DNA from: Roseibacillus persicicus | GTDB taxonomy: Bacteria > Verrucomicrobiota > Verrucomicrobiia > Verrucomicrobiales > Akkermansiaceae | Assembly (NCBI RefSeq): GCF_014651675.1 | Contig: NZ_BMXI01000003.1 | Span: forward strand, 319,604 to 383,603 | DNA length: 64,000 nt | Reading direction: 5' to 3' | Part shown: positions 33,431-42,890 of the stretch, in pieces | Position numbering within the stretch: the first letter of the stretch is position 1 | Layout: every line of letters starts with the position of its first letter | Made by a program: the position numbers and the translations under genes | Notes under the pieces: generated by a model | Told to the model about the DNA's origin: nothing | The model's database searches: none | The model's input: only the letters and a program-made list of their open reading frames with translations

Positions 33431-33622
33431 TCACTCATCGCGGGCAAACTCCCCCACAGGCCAAGTCTCCGGCGGTGGTTGCCGGACATTGCCCCATTCC
33501 ACGGACGGCAAGTCGGCCTTGGCGCGTTTGCGAAAAAGCGACAGCTCGCCCACCAGGACATTCCGGGAGCTGGGCAAAGACCAACCCAGGCTTTTTCGCC
33601 CAAAATTCGAGAGCGCGCACAT
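33431..33622 (-). CDS. Possible small protein, convergent with its neighbour
   Basis: A 63-codon frame whose stop lies 1 bp from the stop of the plus-strand gene ending at 33429. The last 40 residues (from GELSLFRKRAKADLPSVEWG on) look protein-like, and in that part most third positions are G or C, as in real genes here. The first 20 residues are less convincing; an in-frame GTG before GELSL is an alternative start giving about 40 residues. It may also be the remnant of a longer gene. Confidence 0.3.
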   Translation of the reverse strand: MCALSNFGRKSLGWSLPSSRNVLVGELSLFRKRAKADLPSVEWGNVRQPPPETWPVGEFARDE

Positions 33623-33714
33623 CTCAGCTCATCTGCAACCGCGTTCTTTCTCTTCCGTCGGACTTATCGGAATAAAATTCTCGATTTTTTCCCCATCCCA
33701 CGGCTATTCCAATC

Positions 33715-33744
33715 GGCACCCCACCCGGTGCCCCACCCGGTGCC
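33715..33744 (+). repeat. Short tandem repeat with dyad
   Basis: Two direct copies of the 12-mer CCACCCGGTGCC (33721-33732 and 33733-33744) preceded by GGCACC (33715-33720), which can pair with either GGTGCC. The shared CACCCGGTG also occurs in the terminator at 34691. The rest of 33623-33830 holds no gene that I can support. Confidence 0.5.
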
Positions 33745-33831
33745 CGAGCTCGAATCCCGCCCGATTTTTGAGGCCAAGGAGAACAATTTTAAAAACTTTT
33801 GAACAAAGATTCGGAAATGTTAAAAATTTAT

Positions 33832-33860
33832 TTGACCGTATAAAATACTTCTGTCATAAC
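33832..33860 (+). promoter_or_regulatory. Candidate sigma-70-type promoter of the LysM gene
   Basis: TTGACC (33832-33837) and CATAAC (33855-33860) are separated by 17 bp, matching -35/-10 spacing with 5 of 6 and 4 of 6 consensus bases. Initiation would fall only a few bases before the ATG at 33871, so the mRNA would be nearly leaderless. The surrounding stretch (33780-33860) is strongly AT-rich. Confidence 0.35.
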
Positions 33861-33870
33861 CTTCCACGTC

Positions 33871-34650
33871 ATGAACGCCTTGCCAAAGCTTCTCAAAATC
33901 GCCCTGCTGCCTCTTCTGGCAGTCTCCCTCAACGCCGCGAGCACCTACAAGGTTCAATCAGGCGACACTCTCTCGTCCATCGCTCGCAAGAACGGGACGA
34001 CCCCCAGCAAGTTGATGTCCGACAACGGCATTACCAATCCCAACATGTTGATGGTGGGACAAGTTCTCAAGATTGGTTCCGGCTCGACCCCCAAGGCCAA
34101 GCCCACCAGCACCAAGCCCGCCCGCACTTCTTCTTCATCCGGCAATTACACGGTGAAAGCTGGTGAGACCCTTTACTCTATCGCCCGCCGTCATGGCATG
34201 TCGGTTTCGCAGCTCACCGGCCTCAATCCCGGTCTCGATCCTGCCAAGCTCAAGGTCGGCCAGAAGATTGTGACCTCTGGATCCGCTCCCAAGCCCAAGG
34301 CCAAGACTCCTGCACCCGCACCGAAGCCCGTGATTGCCAAGACCCCGGCTCCTGCCCCCAAGGTCAGCAAGCCGGCTCCGACCCCCTCTCCCGCCCTCGC
34401 TTCGACCCAACCCGCTCCCAAAGCAGCACCTACCCCGGCGCCTCAACCCAAGCCCCTGATGATTGCGGAAAAGCGGCCGGAAACCCCCGCGACCATCTCT
34501 TCCGTGATGGTGAGCAAAGAAATCTCCTTCGGTGCCTTGGCCAGCCAGCACCGCACCTCAACCAAGCAGCTCAACGAGCTCAATGGTTGGTCGCTTAAGC
34601 CCACCACCATTTTGGCGAAGGGTTCGGAAATTTACGTTCCCGGTAGCTAA
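33871..34650 (+). CDS. LysM-repeat secreted protein
   Basis: A 259-residue exported protein: signal peptide (about 1-23, ending LNAAS), LysM domain 1 (about 25-68, YKVQSGDTLSSIARKNG), LysM domain 2 (about 91-134, YTVKAGETLYSIARRHG), a Pro/Ala/Lys-rich linker (about 138-205), and a third, diverged LysM-like segment at the C-terminus (FGALASQHRTSTKQLNELNG). LysM domains bind N-acetylglucosamine in peptidoglycan. No enzymatic domain is attached, so it is probably a structural or adaptor wall protein. A strong terminator follows. Confidence 0.9.
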   Translation: MNALPKLLKIALLPLLAVSLNAASTYKVQSGDTLSSIARKNGTTPSKLMSDNGITNPNMLMVGQVLKIGSGSTPKAKPTSTKPARTSSSSGNYTVKAGETLYSIARRHGMSVSQLTGLNPGLDPAKLKVGQKIVTSGSAPKPKAKTPAPAPKPVIAKTPAPAPKVSKPAPTPSPALASTQPAPKAAPTPAPQPKPLMIAEKRPETPATISSVMVSKEISFGALASQHRTSTKQLNELNGWSLKPTTILAKGSEIYVPGS

Positions 34651-34690
34651 GCGCACGGAACACAACATTCTCTAACGGCAAGGCAGAGAT

Positions 34691-34734
34691 GGCACCCGGT
34701 GGGATCTTCGGATTCTCCGGGTGCCTTTAATTTT
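34691..34734 (+). terminator. Rho-independent terminator after the LysM gene
   Basis: GGCACCCGG (34691-34699) and CCGGGTGCC (34717-34725) form a perfect 9-bp stem; the loop contains a TTCG closed by GGATC/GATTC-like pairing. TTTAATTTT follows. Confidence 0.85.
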
Positions 34735-34786
34735 GGGCCTAGGGATTTGCCTTTGCCGCAAACCGTGGCACAAGAGCCCTTCGCTG

Positions 34787-35833
34787 ATGCAGGAAATTGA
34801 AACCATTGCCCTCCCTTACCCGCTGGAGGAATTCTCCAGCATCGTCGACGTACGCACCCCGTTGGAATTCGCGGAAGATCATTTGCCCGGCGCAATCAAC
34901 TTGCCCGTGCTCTCCAACGAGCAACGGGTGGAAGTCGGCACCCTCTACAAGCAGGACCCCTTTGCCGCCCGCATTCTGGGTGCCCGCTACCTTTCCATCA
35001 ACGTAGCAGATCACCTCATCACGCTGGAAAAGACGTGGGACCGCAAAGAGCAACCCCTCCTCTACTGCTGGCGTGGCGGACTGCGCTCCCGCTCTTTCGC
35101 GCATATTCTCCGCTCGGTGGGTTGGCGCGCCCGGCTGGTCGACGGAGGTTACAAGAGCTACCGGAAATTTGTCCTCAACGATCTCAAGGCCCAACTCGCG
35201 GAGCCCCTCCCCCCCTTTCACGTCATCTGCGGCTTGACGGGAACCGGAAAAACCCGCCTCCTCCACCATCTGCGCGAAGCTGGGGCCCAAGTCCTCGATT
35301 TGGAAGAACTCGCCAACCACCGCGGCTCTCTCTTGGGCAATGTCGGCCCCCAGCCAGCCCAAAAACTGTTCGAGAATCGCATCCATCAAGCCATCAGCCG
35401 CTTCCAACCCGGCAAGCCCGTCTTTGTCGAAGCAGAATCCAATCGCATCGGCGCGCTGAGCCTGCCTGCCCCTCTTTGGAAAAAGCTCTCCACTGCCACC
35501 GTCACCGAGGTTCAACTCCCTCTCCCTAGCCGCGCCCAGCTCCTCTTGGAAGATTACCCTCGATTCCTCGACGAGCCCGCAGACCTGTGCGCGCTCTTGG
35601 ATCGGCTCCGCTCCCTCCGCGGGCATCAGCAGGTCGACGCCTGGCACGAGCAAATTCATGCCGGAGACTGGGCGAACTTCCTGCAATCCATCCTCCGCGA
35701 TCACTACGACCTCTGCTACCGCCCGGCTGGAAGCGAAAAGTCGAATTATCAAAAGCCAAGCGCCCAATTCCACCTCCCCTCTCATCACCAGGCTGATTTT
35801 GAGAAAGCCGTGAAGCAACTGCTCAATCCCTAA
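34787..35833 (+). CDS. selU: tRNA 2-selenouridine synthase (rhodanese + P-loop)
   Basis: A 348-residue protein (SelU/MnmH/YbbB) that replaces sulfur by selenium in the wobble 2-thiouridine of some tRNAs, and can geranylate it. The N-terminal rhodanese domain has DVRTPLEFAEDHLPGAINLPV near 20-40 and the catalytic Cys94 in LLYCWRGGLRSR. The C-terminal P-loop is GLTGTGKT at 149-156. ATG 34787 is preferred to the GTG-started frame from 34721, which overlaps the preceding terminator. selD is not in this window. A TatD gene follows after 8 bp. Confidence 0.93.
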   Translation: MQEIETIALPYPLEEFSSIVDVRTPLEFAEDHLPGAINLPVLSNEQRVEVGTLYKQDPFAARILGARYLSINVADHLITLEKTWDRKEQPLLYCWRGGLRSRSFAHILRSVGWRARLVDGGYKSYRKFVLNDLKAQLAEPLPPFHVICGLTGTGKTRLLHHLREAGAQVLDLEELANHRGSLLGNVGPQPAQKLFENRIHQAISRFQPGKPVFVEAESNRIGALSLPAPLWKKLSTATVTEVQLPLPSRAQLLLEDYPRFLDEPADLCALLDRLRSLRGHQQVDAWHEQIHAGDWANFLQSILRDHYDLCYRPAGSEKSNYQKPSAQFHLPSHHQADFEKAVKQLLNP

Positions 35834-35841
35834 AGCGCCCC

Positions 35842-36627
35842 ATGATCGACGCGCACAATCACCTCCATCAACTCGCGAATCCCGGGCAAGTTCTAAAAGA
35901 GTGCGAAGGCTCCGGCGTGCGGCACATGCTGGTCAACGGCACTCACGAGAACGATTGGGCTACGGTCGAGGGTCTTTGCAACAAACACCCCGAGTCCCTG
36001 ATTCCTTCCTTTGGCCTCCATCCCTGGTTGGTCGGGGACCGCTCCCCTCAATGGCTTGAGAGACTGCGCTCCCACCTGACGGCCAATCCGCGAGCAGCCG
36101 TCGGGGAATGCGGCTTGGACCGATGGAAAAAGCCCTACGATTTCCCCGCCCAACTCTCCTGCCTGCAAGCCCAACTCGACCTCGCCAATGAGCTCGACCG
36201 CCCCCTAACCATTCATTGCCTGCAGGCTTGGGGACATCTGTTGGAGTTTCTGCAAAAGCAGACACAGCTGCCTCGCTTCCTCGTGCACGCCTTTTCCGGC
36301 AGCACCGAGATGATGCACCGCCTCGCCCAACTCGGCGCCTACTTCTCCTTCAACGGCTATTTTCTTCATGAGCGAAAGACCGCTGTTCGAGAGACCTACC
36401 AGGCGGTTCCAAGCGAGAGACTGCTGATCGAGAGCGATGCCCCCGCCATGCTGCCCCCACCAGAATTCTTGGAATACCCCTTGCCCGACGAGCAGAATCA
36501 CCCCGCCAATCTCGCTCGATGCCTCCCCGCCCTTGCCGAAATCCGCGCGCTCCCGGTGGCCGATTTGGAGCAACTTCTCGCGCAAAATACCCACACTTTT
36601 CTCGGCCGCCTAAGAATCGCTCCTTAG
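35842..36627 (+). CDS. TatD-family metal-dependent hydrolase
   Basis: A 261-residue TIM-barrel hydrolase of the TatD family (DNase/RNase activities in characterised members). The HxH metal motif is at H5/H7 (DAHNHLH). IPSFGLHPW near 55, AVGECGLDRW near 87, TIHCLQAW near 120, HAFSGS near 144 and LLIESDAP near 195 are the remaining family blocks; GLD and ESDAP carry metal ligands. It starts 8 bp after selU and is surely co-transcribed. Confidence 0.9.
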   Translation: MIDAHNHLHQLANPGQVLKECEGSGVRHMLVNGTHENDWATVEGLCNKHPESLIPSFGLHPWLVGDRSPQWLERLRSHLTANPRAAVGECGLDRWKKPYDFPAQLSCLQAQLDLANELDRPLTIHCLQAWGHLLEFLQKQTQLPRFLVHAFSGSTEMMHRLAQLGAYFSFNGYFLHERKTAVRETYQAVPSERLLIESDAPAMLPPPEFLEYPLPDEQNHPANLARCLPALAEIRALPVADLEQLLAQNTHTFLGRLRIAP

Positions 36628-36724
36628 GCCCGGAGAAGCGGCATGGATCAGAAAGCATGCGTTCGCCAACAAGCGGGGGCAATTTTCGATAGATAATCCC
36701 GTAAAGACCTGTAGATTCTGCCAA

Positions 36725-39010
36725 GTGAAAGCTATTTTTCTCACCACCAGCCTCCTCGCCGCCCCCCTCCTCGCACAGCAAGGGAATCGGGACGGCCACG
36801 ACAACATGAATCCCGTGGTTCCGGAGGATCTGATTCCCCCCGCGCCCGTTCTCACGGTTGAGAAAGCGCTCAAGACCTTCACCTTAGCCGACGGCTTCGT
36901 GATCGAACCTGTCGCTGCCGAGCCCTTGGTCGAAAAGCCCGTCGCGCTCAGCTTTGACGAGAATGGCAATATGTGGGTGGTGGAAATGCGCGGTTATATG
37001 CCCGACTTGGACGGAAATGATGAAGACAAGCCGCAGGGTCGCATCTCCGTTCTCCAGGACACCGACAACGACGGGCAGGTCGACAAGCGGACCGTCTTTT
37101 GGGACAACATCCTCCTCCCCCGCAGTGTCGCGCTGGTCGATGGCGGTGCCCTCATCGCGGATCACACCCGACTTTTCTTCGTTCCCCGCAACGGCATCGA
37201 ACGCACGGGTGAACCCCGGGTCATCGACGAACAATACGCCCCCTCCGGCAACGTCGAGCACCGCACCAACGGCATGATGCGCCATCTCAACAACTGGTTC
37301 TACAATGCCAAGTCCGACACGCGCTACTACTGGGAAAATGGTCAGCTGACCAAGGACACGACCCAGTTCCGAGGTCAATGGGGCATCACCATGGACGACT
37401 TTGGCCGTCTTTATCACAACAACAACTCCACCATCCTGCGTGGGGACCGCCTCCTGCCTGATATCCTCGACGCCTTTTCAAGCGCCAAGTTCAAGCCCGA
37501 CAGCTCGACCCAACTGGGCTCTAACAGAGTCTACCCCACCCGCGTCACGCCCGGGGTGAACCGGGGATATATTTCCAAAGCCAATGGCTACGATCAGGAC
37601 ACCATCGATCCCAAGACTCACAAGCTCATCAACACCACCGCCGCTGCCGGCCCCGCCATCTATCGCGGCGACAACTTTCCCGAAAGCTATCGGGGAGTCG
37701 GTTTCACCACCGAGTCCGTGGTCAATCTTGTGAAAGCCACCCGCGTTGAAGCCACCGGTCTGGATCTCAAAGGCGAACATCTTCTCAAGGACACCGAATT
37801 TCTCGCTTCCACCGACGAACGCTTCCGCCCCGTCAACATCTACACCGCCCCCGACGGCTGCCTCTATCTGGTCGACTACTACCACGGTATCATTCAGCAC
37901 AAGACCTACATGACGTCCTACCTCCGCGCGCAATATGAGTCGCGTGGTTTGCAGGCTCCATCCTATGAGCTCGGTCGTATCTATCGCATCCGTCACACCG
38001 ACACTCCCCGCGGGCCGCAGCCCAAACTTGCGGAGGCGAGCTCCCAGGAGCTCCTCCGAACCCTCGCCCACCCCAACGGTTGGTGGCGCGACACCGCCCA
38101 ACGTCTCCTCATCGAACGCGCCGATCCCGAAACCTTCGATGCCCTCAAGAACGGCTTGGCCAAACACGAGAACGAGATCGCCCGCATCCACATTCTCTGG
38201 ACCTTGTCCGGCCTCCGTCAATTGGAGACCACCGACCTTCTACCCCTCTTGCAAAAAGGAGTGAGCGCCGATTTGCAAAGCCACGCTCTCGCTGCCGCCC
38301 TCACCCTGCCGGCAGTCAACCGCACGGAGCTCGCCCAAGCGGCATCCCATTTGGTTGGCCCAGACTTGGCAACCAGCCCCTACGCCCTGCGCCTGCTCAG
38401 CTCCCTGCCTGCCAAGCAATATCCTTTGCTCGTTGAATCCTTGAAAAAGGCTGGCAAAGCCCGCTTCGCTACCGAGGCCGTTACCACCGGCCTGCTCAAG
38501 CAAAGCGTCACCACCTTCCCCAAGACGAAGACCAAGGTGGACAGCTACTTGGCCACCTTTGCCAAGAACTCAAAAAACATCCCTGCTGAAAAGCGTCTCC
38601 ATGGCGAGCACCTCGCCTCTTTCCTTCGCGGGAAAGAACTCTATTTGGGTGAAGCGGCTTGTGTGGGCTGCCACGGAGCCGATGGTCAGGGTCTTCCCAA
38701 CTTGGGACCTCCCTTGGATGAATCCGAGTGGGTCACAGCTGACTCCGAGCGTCTCGCCAAGATTCTCCTACACGGTCTTCAGGGTCCCATCACCGTCAAT
38801 GGCAAGAAATACACTCCCCTCGCCGCAATGCCGGGCCTCGGGATGAACCCCACCATCGACGACAAGAAGATCGCCGATATCATGACCTACCTCCGGGCCG
38901 AGTGGTCCAACTCTGCTCCTCTCGTTCTGGAAAAAACAGTGAGCGAAATCCGCGCCCAGACCAAAGACCGCAATGGTCGGGTCTACACTGCGGACGAACT
39001 CGGACAGTAG
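36725..39010 (+). CDS. PVC-type dehydrogenase with C-terminal cytochrome c
   Basis: A 761-residue secreted protein. Signal peptide about 1-17 (IFLTTSLLAAPLLAQQ). Residues about 40-440 form a beta-propeller of the glucose/sorbosone-dehydrogenase-like membrane-bound dehydrogenase type (LADGFVIEPVAAEPLV, then ALSFDENGNMWVVEMRGY). A helical HEAT-like middle follows (about 440-620). The C-terminal cytochrome c has CVGCH at 646-650 and a later methionine as the possible sixth ligand. Start is GTG 36725, because it leads directly into the signal peptide; the next ATG would lose it. Substrate unknown. Confidence 0.85.
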   Translation: MKAIFLTTSLLAAPLLAQQGNRDGHDNMNPVVPEDLIPPAPVLTVEKALKTFTLADGFVIEPVAAEPLVEKPVALSFDENGNMWVVEMRGYMPDLDGNDEDKPQGRISVLQDTDNDGQVDKRTVFWDNILLPRSVALVDGGALIADHTRLFFVPRNGIERTGEPRVIDEQYAPSGNVEHRTNGMMRHLNNWFYNAKSDTRYYWENGQLTKDTTQFRGQWGITMDDFGRLYHNNNSTILRGDRLLPDILDAFSSAKFKPDSSTQLGSNRVYPTRVTPGVNRGYISKANGYDQDTIDPKTHKLINTTAAAGPAIYRGDNFPESYRGVGFTTESVVNLVKATRVEATGLDLKGEHLLKDTEFLASTDERFRPVNIYTAPDGCLYLVDYYHGIIQHKTYMTSYLRAQYESRGLQAPSYELGRIYRIRHTDTPRGPQPKLAEASSQELLRTLAHPNGWWRDTAQRLLIERADPETFDALKNGLAKHENEIARIHILWTLSGLRQLETTDLLPLLQKGVSADLQSHALAAALTLPAVNRTELAQAASHLVGPDLATSPYALRLLSSLPAKQYPLLVESLKKAGKARFATEAVTTGLLKQSVTTFPKTKTKVDSYLATFAKNSKNIPAEKRLHGEHLASFLRGKELYLGEAACVGCHGADGQGLPNLGPPLDESEWVTADSERLAKILLHGLQGPITVNGKKYTPLAAMPGLGMNPTIDDKKIADIMTYLRAEWSNSAPLVLEKTVSEIRAQTKDRNGRVYTADELGQ

Positions 39011-39036
39011 ACCCCCACTCCGAACCCCGCACCGTG

Positions 39037-39288
39037 ATGGAAGGCTTTTGGAACAGGGTCTTCCCTCGCAACTACTCCACCAAGCTCACGGTGGCGGGGA
39101 AAGAACTACGCTGGAAGGGAGACAAGATGAGCGCCGCAACCTTGCGGGAGATTCAAGAGGTCCTCGCCAGTAGCGCCTGTGAAAAAGGCTCCATCGTCAT
39201 CAAGAAAGATGGCTCGGTCTCTTTCTCGCAGGCCATTCCAAAGGGTGACCATCAGCGCATCCGCAACCTGATTCGCCTGCGGTCCTGA
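39037..39288 (+). CDS. Small DUF3634-like protein of unknown function
   Basis: An 83-residue basic protein starting 26 bp after the cytochrome gene. The C-terminus (SFSQAIPKGDHQRIRNLIRL) resembles the end of the DUF3634 family, and KGSIVIKKDGSVSF precedes it; this is a recollection, not a search. No signal peptide or membrane helix. It ends 5 bp before a convergent porin gene. ATG 39037 lies within a longer open frame from 38902 that overlaps the cytochrome gene. Confidence 0.5.
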   Translation: MEGFWNRVFPRNYSTKLTVAGKELRWKGDKMSAATLREIQEVLASSACEKGSIVIKKDGSVSFSQAIPKGDHQRIRNLIRLRS

Positions 39289-39293
39289 ACGAA

Positions 39294-40616
39294 TCAGAAC
39301 GATCGGGTCACCCCGACTCCTATGCTATATACGGTTAGGTCCACCGAGCTGTTCGAGTATTCCGCCGCACGGTAACCACTCGTTCCGACCTTTTGCTTGG
39401 AGCCAAACTCGACTGCGTAACTGGCATCGATGCGCCAGTCTTCCCGCTGCCAGCCAAGGCCCAGGGTCACCGCGTGCTCATTGATGGAAGCATTGAGCGG
39501 AGTCACCAGATTGCTCGGAATCGGAGAGGCCCCATAGCGCCAGCCTCCGCGCAACAGCCATTGCTCGTTAAGACGATACTCCGCACCAAAGGCCACCACA
39601 ATGCGGTCCTCCCACTCCAGCGGAACCCCGTCGTCGGGGGAGTCGGTCCCAATGGCGCCGTTGATCTCGTCATTGCTGCCATCGGATAGCGCAACCGCAA
39701 ACTCATTGAAGGAATCTTTCCAATGGAACCATTCCCCCCAGCCACCCACGCGCAAGCGCTCGGTGGCTTGCCAGGAAAAGCCAACTCCTACCATCAGGGG
39801 CAGCACGTTTCTACTAGAAGCATCGTAGTTGTTGAACGGGTCGGTGAGCCCGGGCGCCTGCGCTGAAAAGTCAGCGTAGGCTGAACCCTCGTTATCCAGC
39901 TCCACCTCAGGCCGAAGCCGCAGGCCAAAGGACAAGCTCTCAGTCGGCTCATAGAGCACCCCAACATCCCAGCTGAGTGCCCAGCCATCAGTCTCCAGGT
40001 CCAGGTCCACCTTGGCCCCCGCCAATGCAGGATTGGTTTGGAAGATAAAGGGAGCATCGAAGTCGACCCGACTGTAGACCGCCCCCAAACTGGCACCCAC
40101 CGACCACTGGGAATTGATTTTCCAAGCCAAAGCCGCATTCGTCTTGAGGGCGAGAAAGCCACTCTCGTGCCCCACCGCGCCATAGCTCACCCCACTGCCT
40201 TCGGCCGGGATATCCAGATAGTTCCACTCGGCCTGGAGCGCGGAAGTGGGAGCAAAGGAAACACCGAACCACAAGGGCTGCTCGGGCAAGCGCCAGACGA
40301 TGGCAGCCTCCGGAAAAGCGCCCAGGCTGCGGTCCAGGGAACTGCCGCCCGCGCTCCTCTCGAAGTCTCCTTGTCCAATGAGAGCCCGCCCCGTCAAGGA
40401 CCACTCCGATGATTGCAAGCTCGTCAAAGCCGCCGGATTCAACTGCATGGTCGAAAGAGAATCTCCTCCCGTTCCGCCAAAAACCCCTGCCGCTCCAGAA
40501 TCCGCCGCGCCGAATCCCCACCGCAAGACTCCATTGCCGGAGACAGTGAGGACCCCCAACCCAAAGGCCCAGGTCCCCAGCACCATAGCTCTTGGGATAG
40601 AGGAAACTGAAATCAT
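39294..40616 (-). CDS. FadL/OmpP1-family outer-membrane porin
   Basis: A 440-residue predicted beta-barrel. After a signal peptide (about 1-30) the sequence AADSGAAGVFGGTGGDSLSTMQLNPAAL resembles the FadL hatch region (NPA motif). Alternating hydrophobic strands with aromatic ends continue to a C-terminal Phe (GVGVTRSF), typical of outer-membrane proteins. FadL homologues take up hydrophobic substrates. The frame runs upstream to 40847, but ATG 40616 gives the signal peptide. It is divergent from a PEP-CTERM gene. Confidence 0.82.
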   Translation of the reverse strand: MISVSSIPRAMVLGTWAFGLGVLTVSGNGVLRWGFGAADSGAAGVFGGTGGDSLSTMQLNPAALTSLQSSEWSLTGRALIGQGDFERSAGGSSLDRSLGAFPEAAIVWRLPEQPLWFGVSFAPTSALQAEWNYLDIPAEGSGVSYGAVGHESGFLALKTNAALAWKINSQWSVGASLGAVYSRVDFDAPFIFQTNPALAGAKVDLDLETDGWALSWDVGVLYEPTESLSFGLRLRPEVELDNEGSAYADFSAQAPGLTDPFNNYDASSRNVLPLMVGVGFSWQATERLRVGGWGEWFHWKDSFNEFAVALSDGSNDEINGAIGTDSPDDGVPLEWEDRIVVAFGAEYRLNEQWLLRGGWRYGASPIPSNLVTPLNASINEHAVTLGLGWQREDWRIDASYAVEFGSKQKVGTSGYRAAEYSNSSVDLTVYSIGVGVTRSF

Positions 40617-40761
40617 GTTTGACTGACTAAAGACATTCCGGGGCAGTGTCGAGAATAGGTGGGGAGGAAAAAATTGAATTTCATGAATCCAATCAAAGGG
40701 GACCCAGCGTTGCTGAAGGAGAGAGACGCAATGTGTTGCGTGTCGCCAACCTTCGAAAGCC

Positions 40762-41265
40762 ATGAAACGAACCCCAACCCGACCATTGCGAATTGCACTC
40801 CTCGCGACCCTGCTCGCTGTCCCCCACTCTTTCGCGACCACCATCATCGCTGATCTGTTCTACACCGACCAAGGCGATGGCACGTATCTTTACGAGCTCA
40901 CGATTACTAACAACTGCCCCGAGGATCTCTTCACCTTCGACTTCGTCGACGCTCCCACAGACGATTCCCTGCTCGGACCTTCGCTGACGATTCGGCCTGG
41001 GTTCGACGGAGACTACGATGCCAGTGCACCCGCGCTCGGCTTCTTTGGAGATACGGAAGTCTTTGCCGCAGGGCAAAGTTACGACGGATTCAGCTTCGTC
41101 AGTTCAGCTGCCCCCGGCACCGCTTTCACCCTTTTTGAGGGACTCACTGATACGGACTTCGCTACGGGGTCAGTCAATCAGGTTGCGATTCCCGAGCCGA
41201 CTGCCGCCCTTCTTTCCATCCTCTCTCTTGGCCTCTTCGGTCTTCGCCGTCGCCGCCAAGCCTAA
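40762..41265 (+). CDS. PEP-CTERM sorting-domain protein
   Basis: A 167-residue secreted protein. Signal peptide about 1-29 (LRIALLATLLAVPHSFA). C-terminal sorting signal IPEPTAALL, hydrophobic run, LRRRRQA. The mature part is short and Asp/Phe/Gly-rich. It is only 20 bp before the DUF4331 gene, with no terminator between, so they are likely co-expressed. Confidence 0.85.
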   Translation: MKRTPTRPLRIALLATLLAVPHSFATTIIADLFYTDQGDGTYLYELTITNNCPEDLFTFDFVDAPTDDSLLGPSLTIRPGFDGDYDASAPALGFFGDTEVFAAGQSYDGFSFVSSAAPGTAFTLFEGLTDTDFATGSVNQVAIPEPTAALLSILSLGLFGLRRRRQA

Positions 41266-41285
41266 CCTCAAAAAACCAATCCATC

Positions 41286-42869
41286 ATGAAATATCGATCC
41301 ACCGCAGTTGCTTCCGCAGCTCTCATCCTCAGCTCCGGCGTCACCTTCGCCTCCAGCCACAGTGACGCCCCCCTCATCAAACAAGACCCCCAGGCCAACC
41401 TGACAGACGTCTACGCATTCGTGGGGACGAAGTATGATGATCCCAATCAAAATGTCCTCAACGTTCTCGTGAGTGTCCGCCCCTTTTCCGAGCCCGGCGA
41501 CGGCGTGATCTACGAACGCTTCGCAGACGACGCGCAATACAGCATCCACATCACCAACCCCGTCACTGGGAGCGTTATCGACAGCTACGACTTCGAGTTT
41601 TCTGACGTCACTGCCGTTAAGAATCCCAACACGATTCTCTCCTACGGTCTCGGCACCGCCGCTGGTCTCATTGAGATGATTGGAGACAGCCAGCAGAACT
41701 TCACCCAAACCTATACTGTTAGGAAAAACGGAATCGTAATCGGAAGTGATCTTCCGGTGCCGCCTCCCAATGCTGGCGCGCGAACGACCCCGGGCTACAA
41801 TGATGCCAATGGTTTTGCGATCTCGGGCGCGGCAGACTTCGCCAGTCTCGACCCTCTCACCGCACAAGGCATCTCGCCCCTTCCCTCCGGCGTGGTCGCT
41901 TGGGCAGGTCCACGTGAAGACGGCTTCTACGCGGATACCCCGGGAATCTTCGACTTCCTCAATCCCCGCATTCTCGACAATGACGATGATCTCGAAGACG
42001 GCTTCGGCCAGGATGGCAATGGCATTGATGGCTTTAAGGGATTCAATGTCCTGACTTACGCCCTTCAGATTCCCATCAATACCCTTCCCGCCTCAGGTTT
42101 CAGCAATCCTCTTCTTGGAGCGCAAACCGGAGTCGGCGTCTATGCCTCGGTGAGTCGCCAGCGATACACTTTGCGTTCAACAGGTAGAAAGCCTCGGGGC
42201 TCGGGTCCTTGGATTCAGGTCAATCGCTTGGGTAACCCTCTCTTCAACGAGGTGCTCGTTCACAACAAGGACAAGGACAACTACAACTTGAAGTCCCCCT
42301 CTGGAGATGCCGCTTTCTCGACCTATGCCGAGAATTCACACCTCGCATTTCTCATCAACGTCGTCGTCTTTGGCGATGCGGAAGGAGACGGTCCCTTGCC
42401 GACAACTGGGCGCGCCGACTTGGCTGCCATTTTCATCCCTGATGTTGTTCGGGTTGATACCACCACGGGCCCCGTCCCTCTCCCCGGACAAGAAGGCTTC
42501 AATCGCCTGAGCGTGGTGGGTGGTGACGCTGCGGGTTGGCCCAACGGTCGCCGCATCGGTGATGACGTCGTCGACATCGCCCTGTCCGCGATTGCCAGCG
42601 GTCCGACTTTCGAGACCATCACCCTCGTTGGTGACAATGTTGCGAACAACGATCAGGCTTACAACACGGTATTCCCTTATCTGGGAACCCCTCATGCAGG
42701 CACCACGGTGAGCCAGCGCCAAGCAGCTCTTTCCTCCCCCCCACCGGCCCGAAGTGCTGCGGCTCCTGAAGATGAAGCTTCATCGACCGAGCCAGCCCCC
42801 GCGGCCACCCCCGAGCGTTCTCCAGCTAAACAAAACGCCCGCACCAAAAGAGCGACTCGTTCTCGCTAG
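41286..42869 (+). CDS. DUF4331 secreted protein
   Basis: A 527-residue exported protein of the DUF4331 family. Signal peptide about 1-22 (TVASAALILSSGVTFAS-like). The family start SSHSDAPLIKQDPQANLTDVYAF is at about 23-46; further blocks are IHITNPVTGSVIDSYDF and the VALSAIASGP region near 435. The last 50 residues are Pro/Ala/Glu-rich and low-complexity. The biochemical function is unknown. A strong terminator separates it from the TPR gene. Confidence 0.87.
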   Translation: MKYRSTAVASAALILSSGVTFASSHSDAPLIKQDPQANLTDVYAFVGTKYDDPNQNVLNVLVSVRPFSEPGDGVIYERFADDAQYSIHITNPVTGSVIDSYDFEFSDVTAVKNPNTILSYGLGTAAGLIEMIGDSQQNFTQTYTVRKNGIVIGSDLPVPPPNAGARTTPGYNDANGFAISGAADFASLDPLTAQGISPLPSGVVAWAGPREDGFYADTPGIFDFLNPRILDNDDDLEDGFGQDGNGIDGFKGFNVLTYALQIPINTLPASGFSNPLLGAQTGVGVYASVSRQRYTLRSTGRKPRGSGPWIQVNRLGNPLFNEVLVHNKDKDNYNLKSPSGDAAFSTYAENSHLAFLINVVVFGDAEGDGPLPTTGRADLAAIFIPDVVRVDTTTGPVPLPGQEGFNRLSVVGGDAAGWPNGRRIGDDVVDIALSAIASGPTFETITLVGDNVANNDQAYNTVFPYLGTPHAGTTVSQRQAALSSPPPARSAAAPEDEASSTEPAPAATPERSPAKQNARTKRATRSR

Positions 42870-42890
42870 GAGAGCATTCGGGAGACCCAA

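Noticed and set aside
33715-33744. Tandem 12-mers considered as a CRISPR fragment
   Set aside because: Two copies, directly adjacent without spacers.
33739-33765. GAGCTCGAATCCCGC considered as a tRNA T-arm
   Set aside because: No acceptor, D- or anticodon arm can be formed around it.
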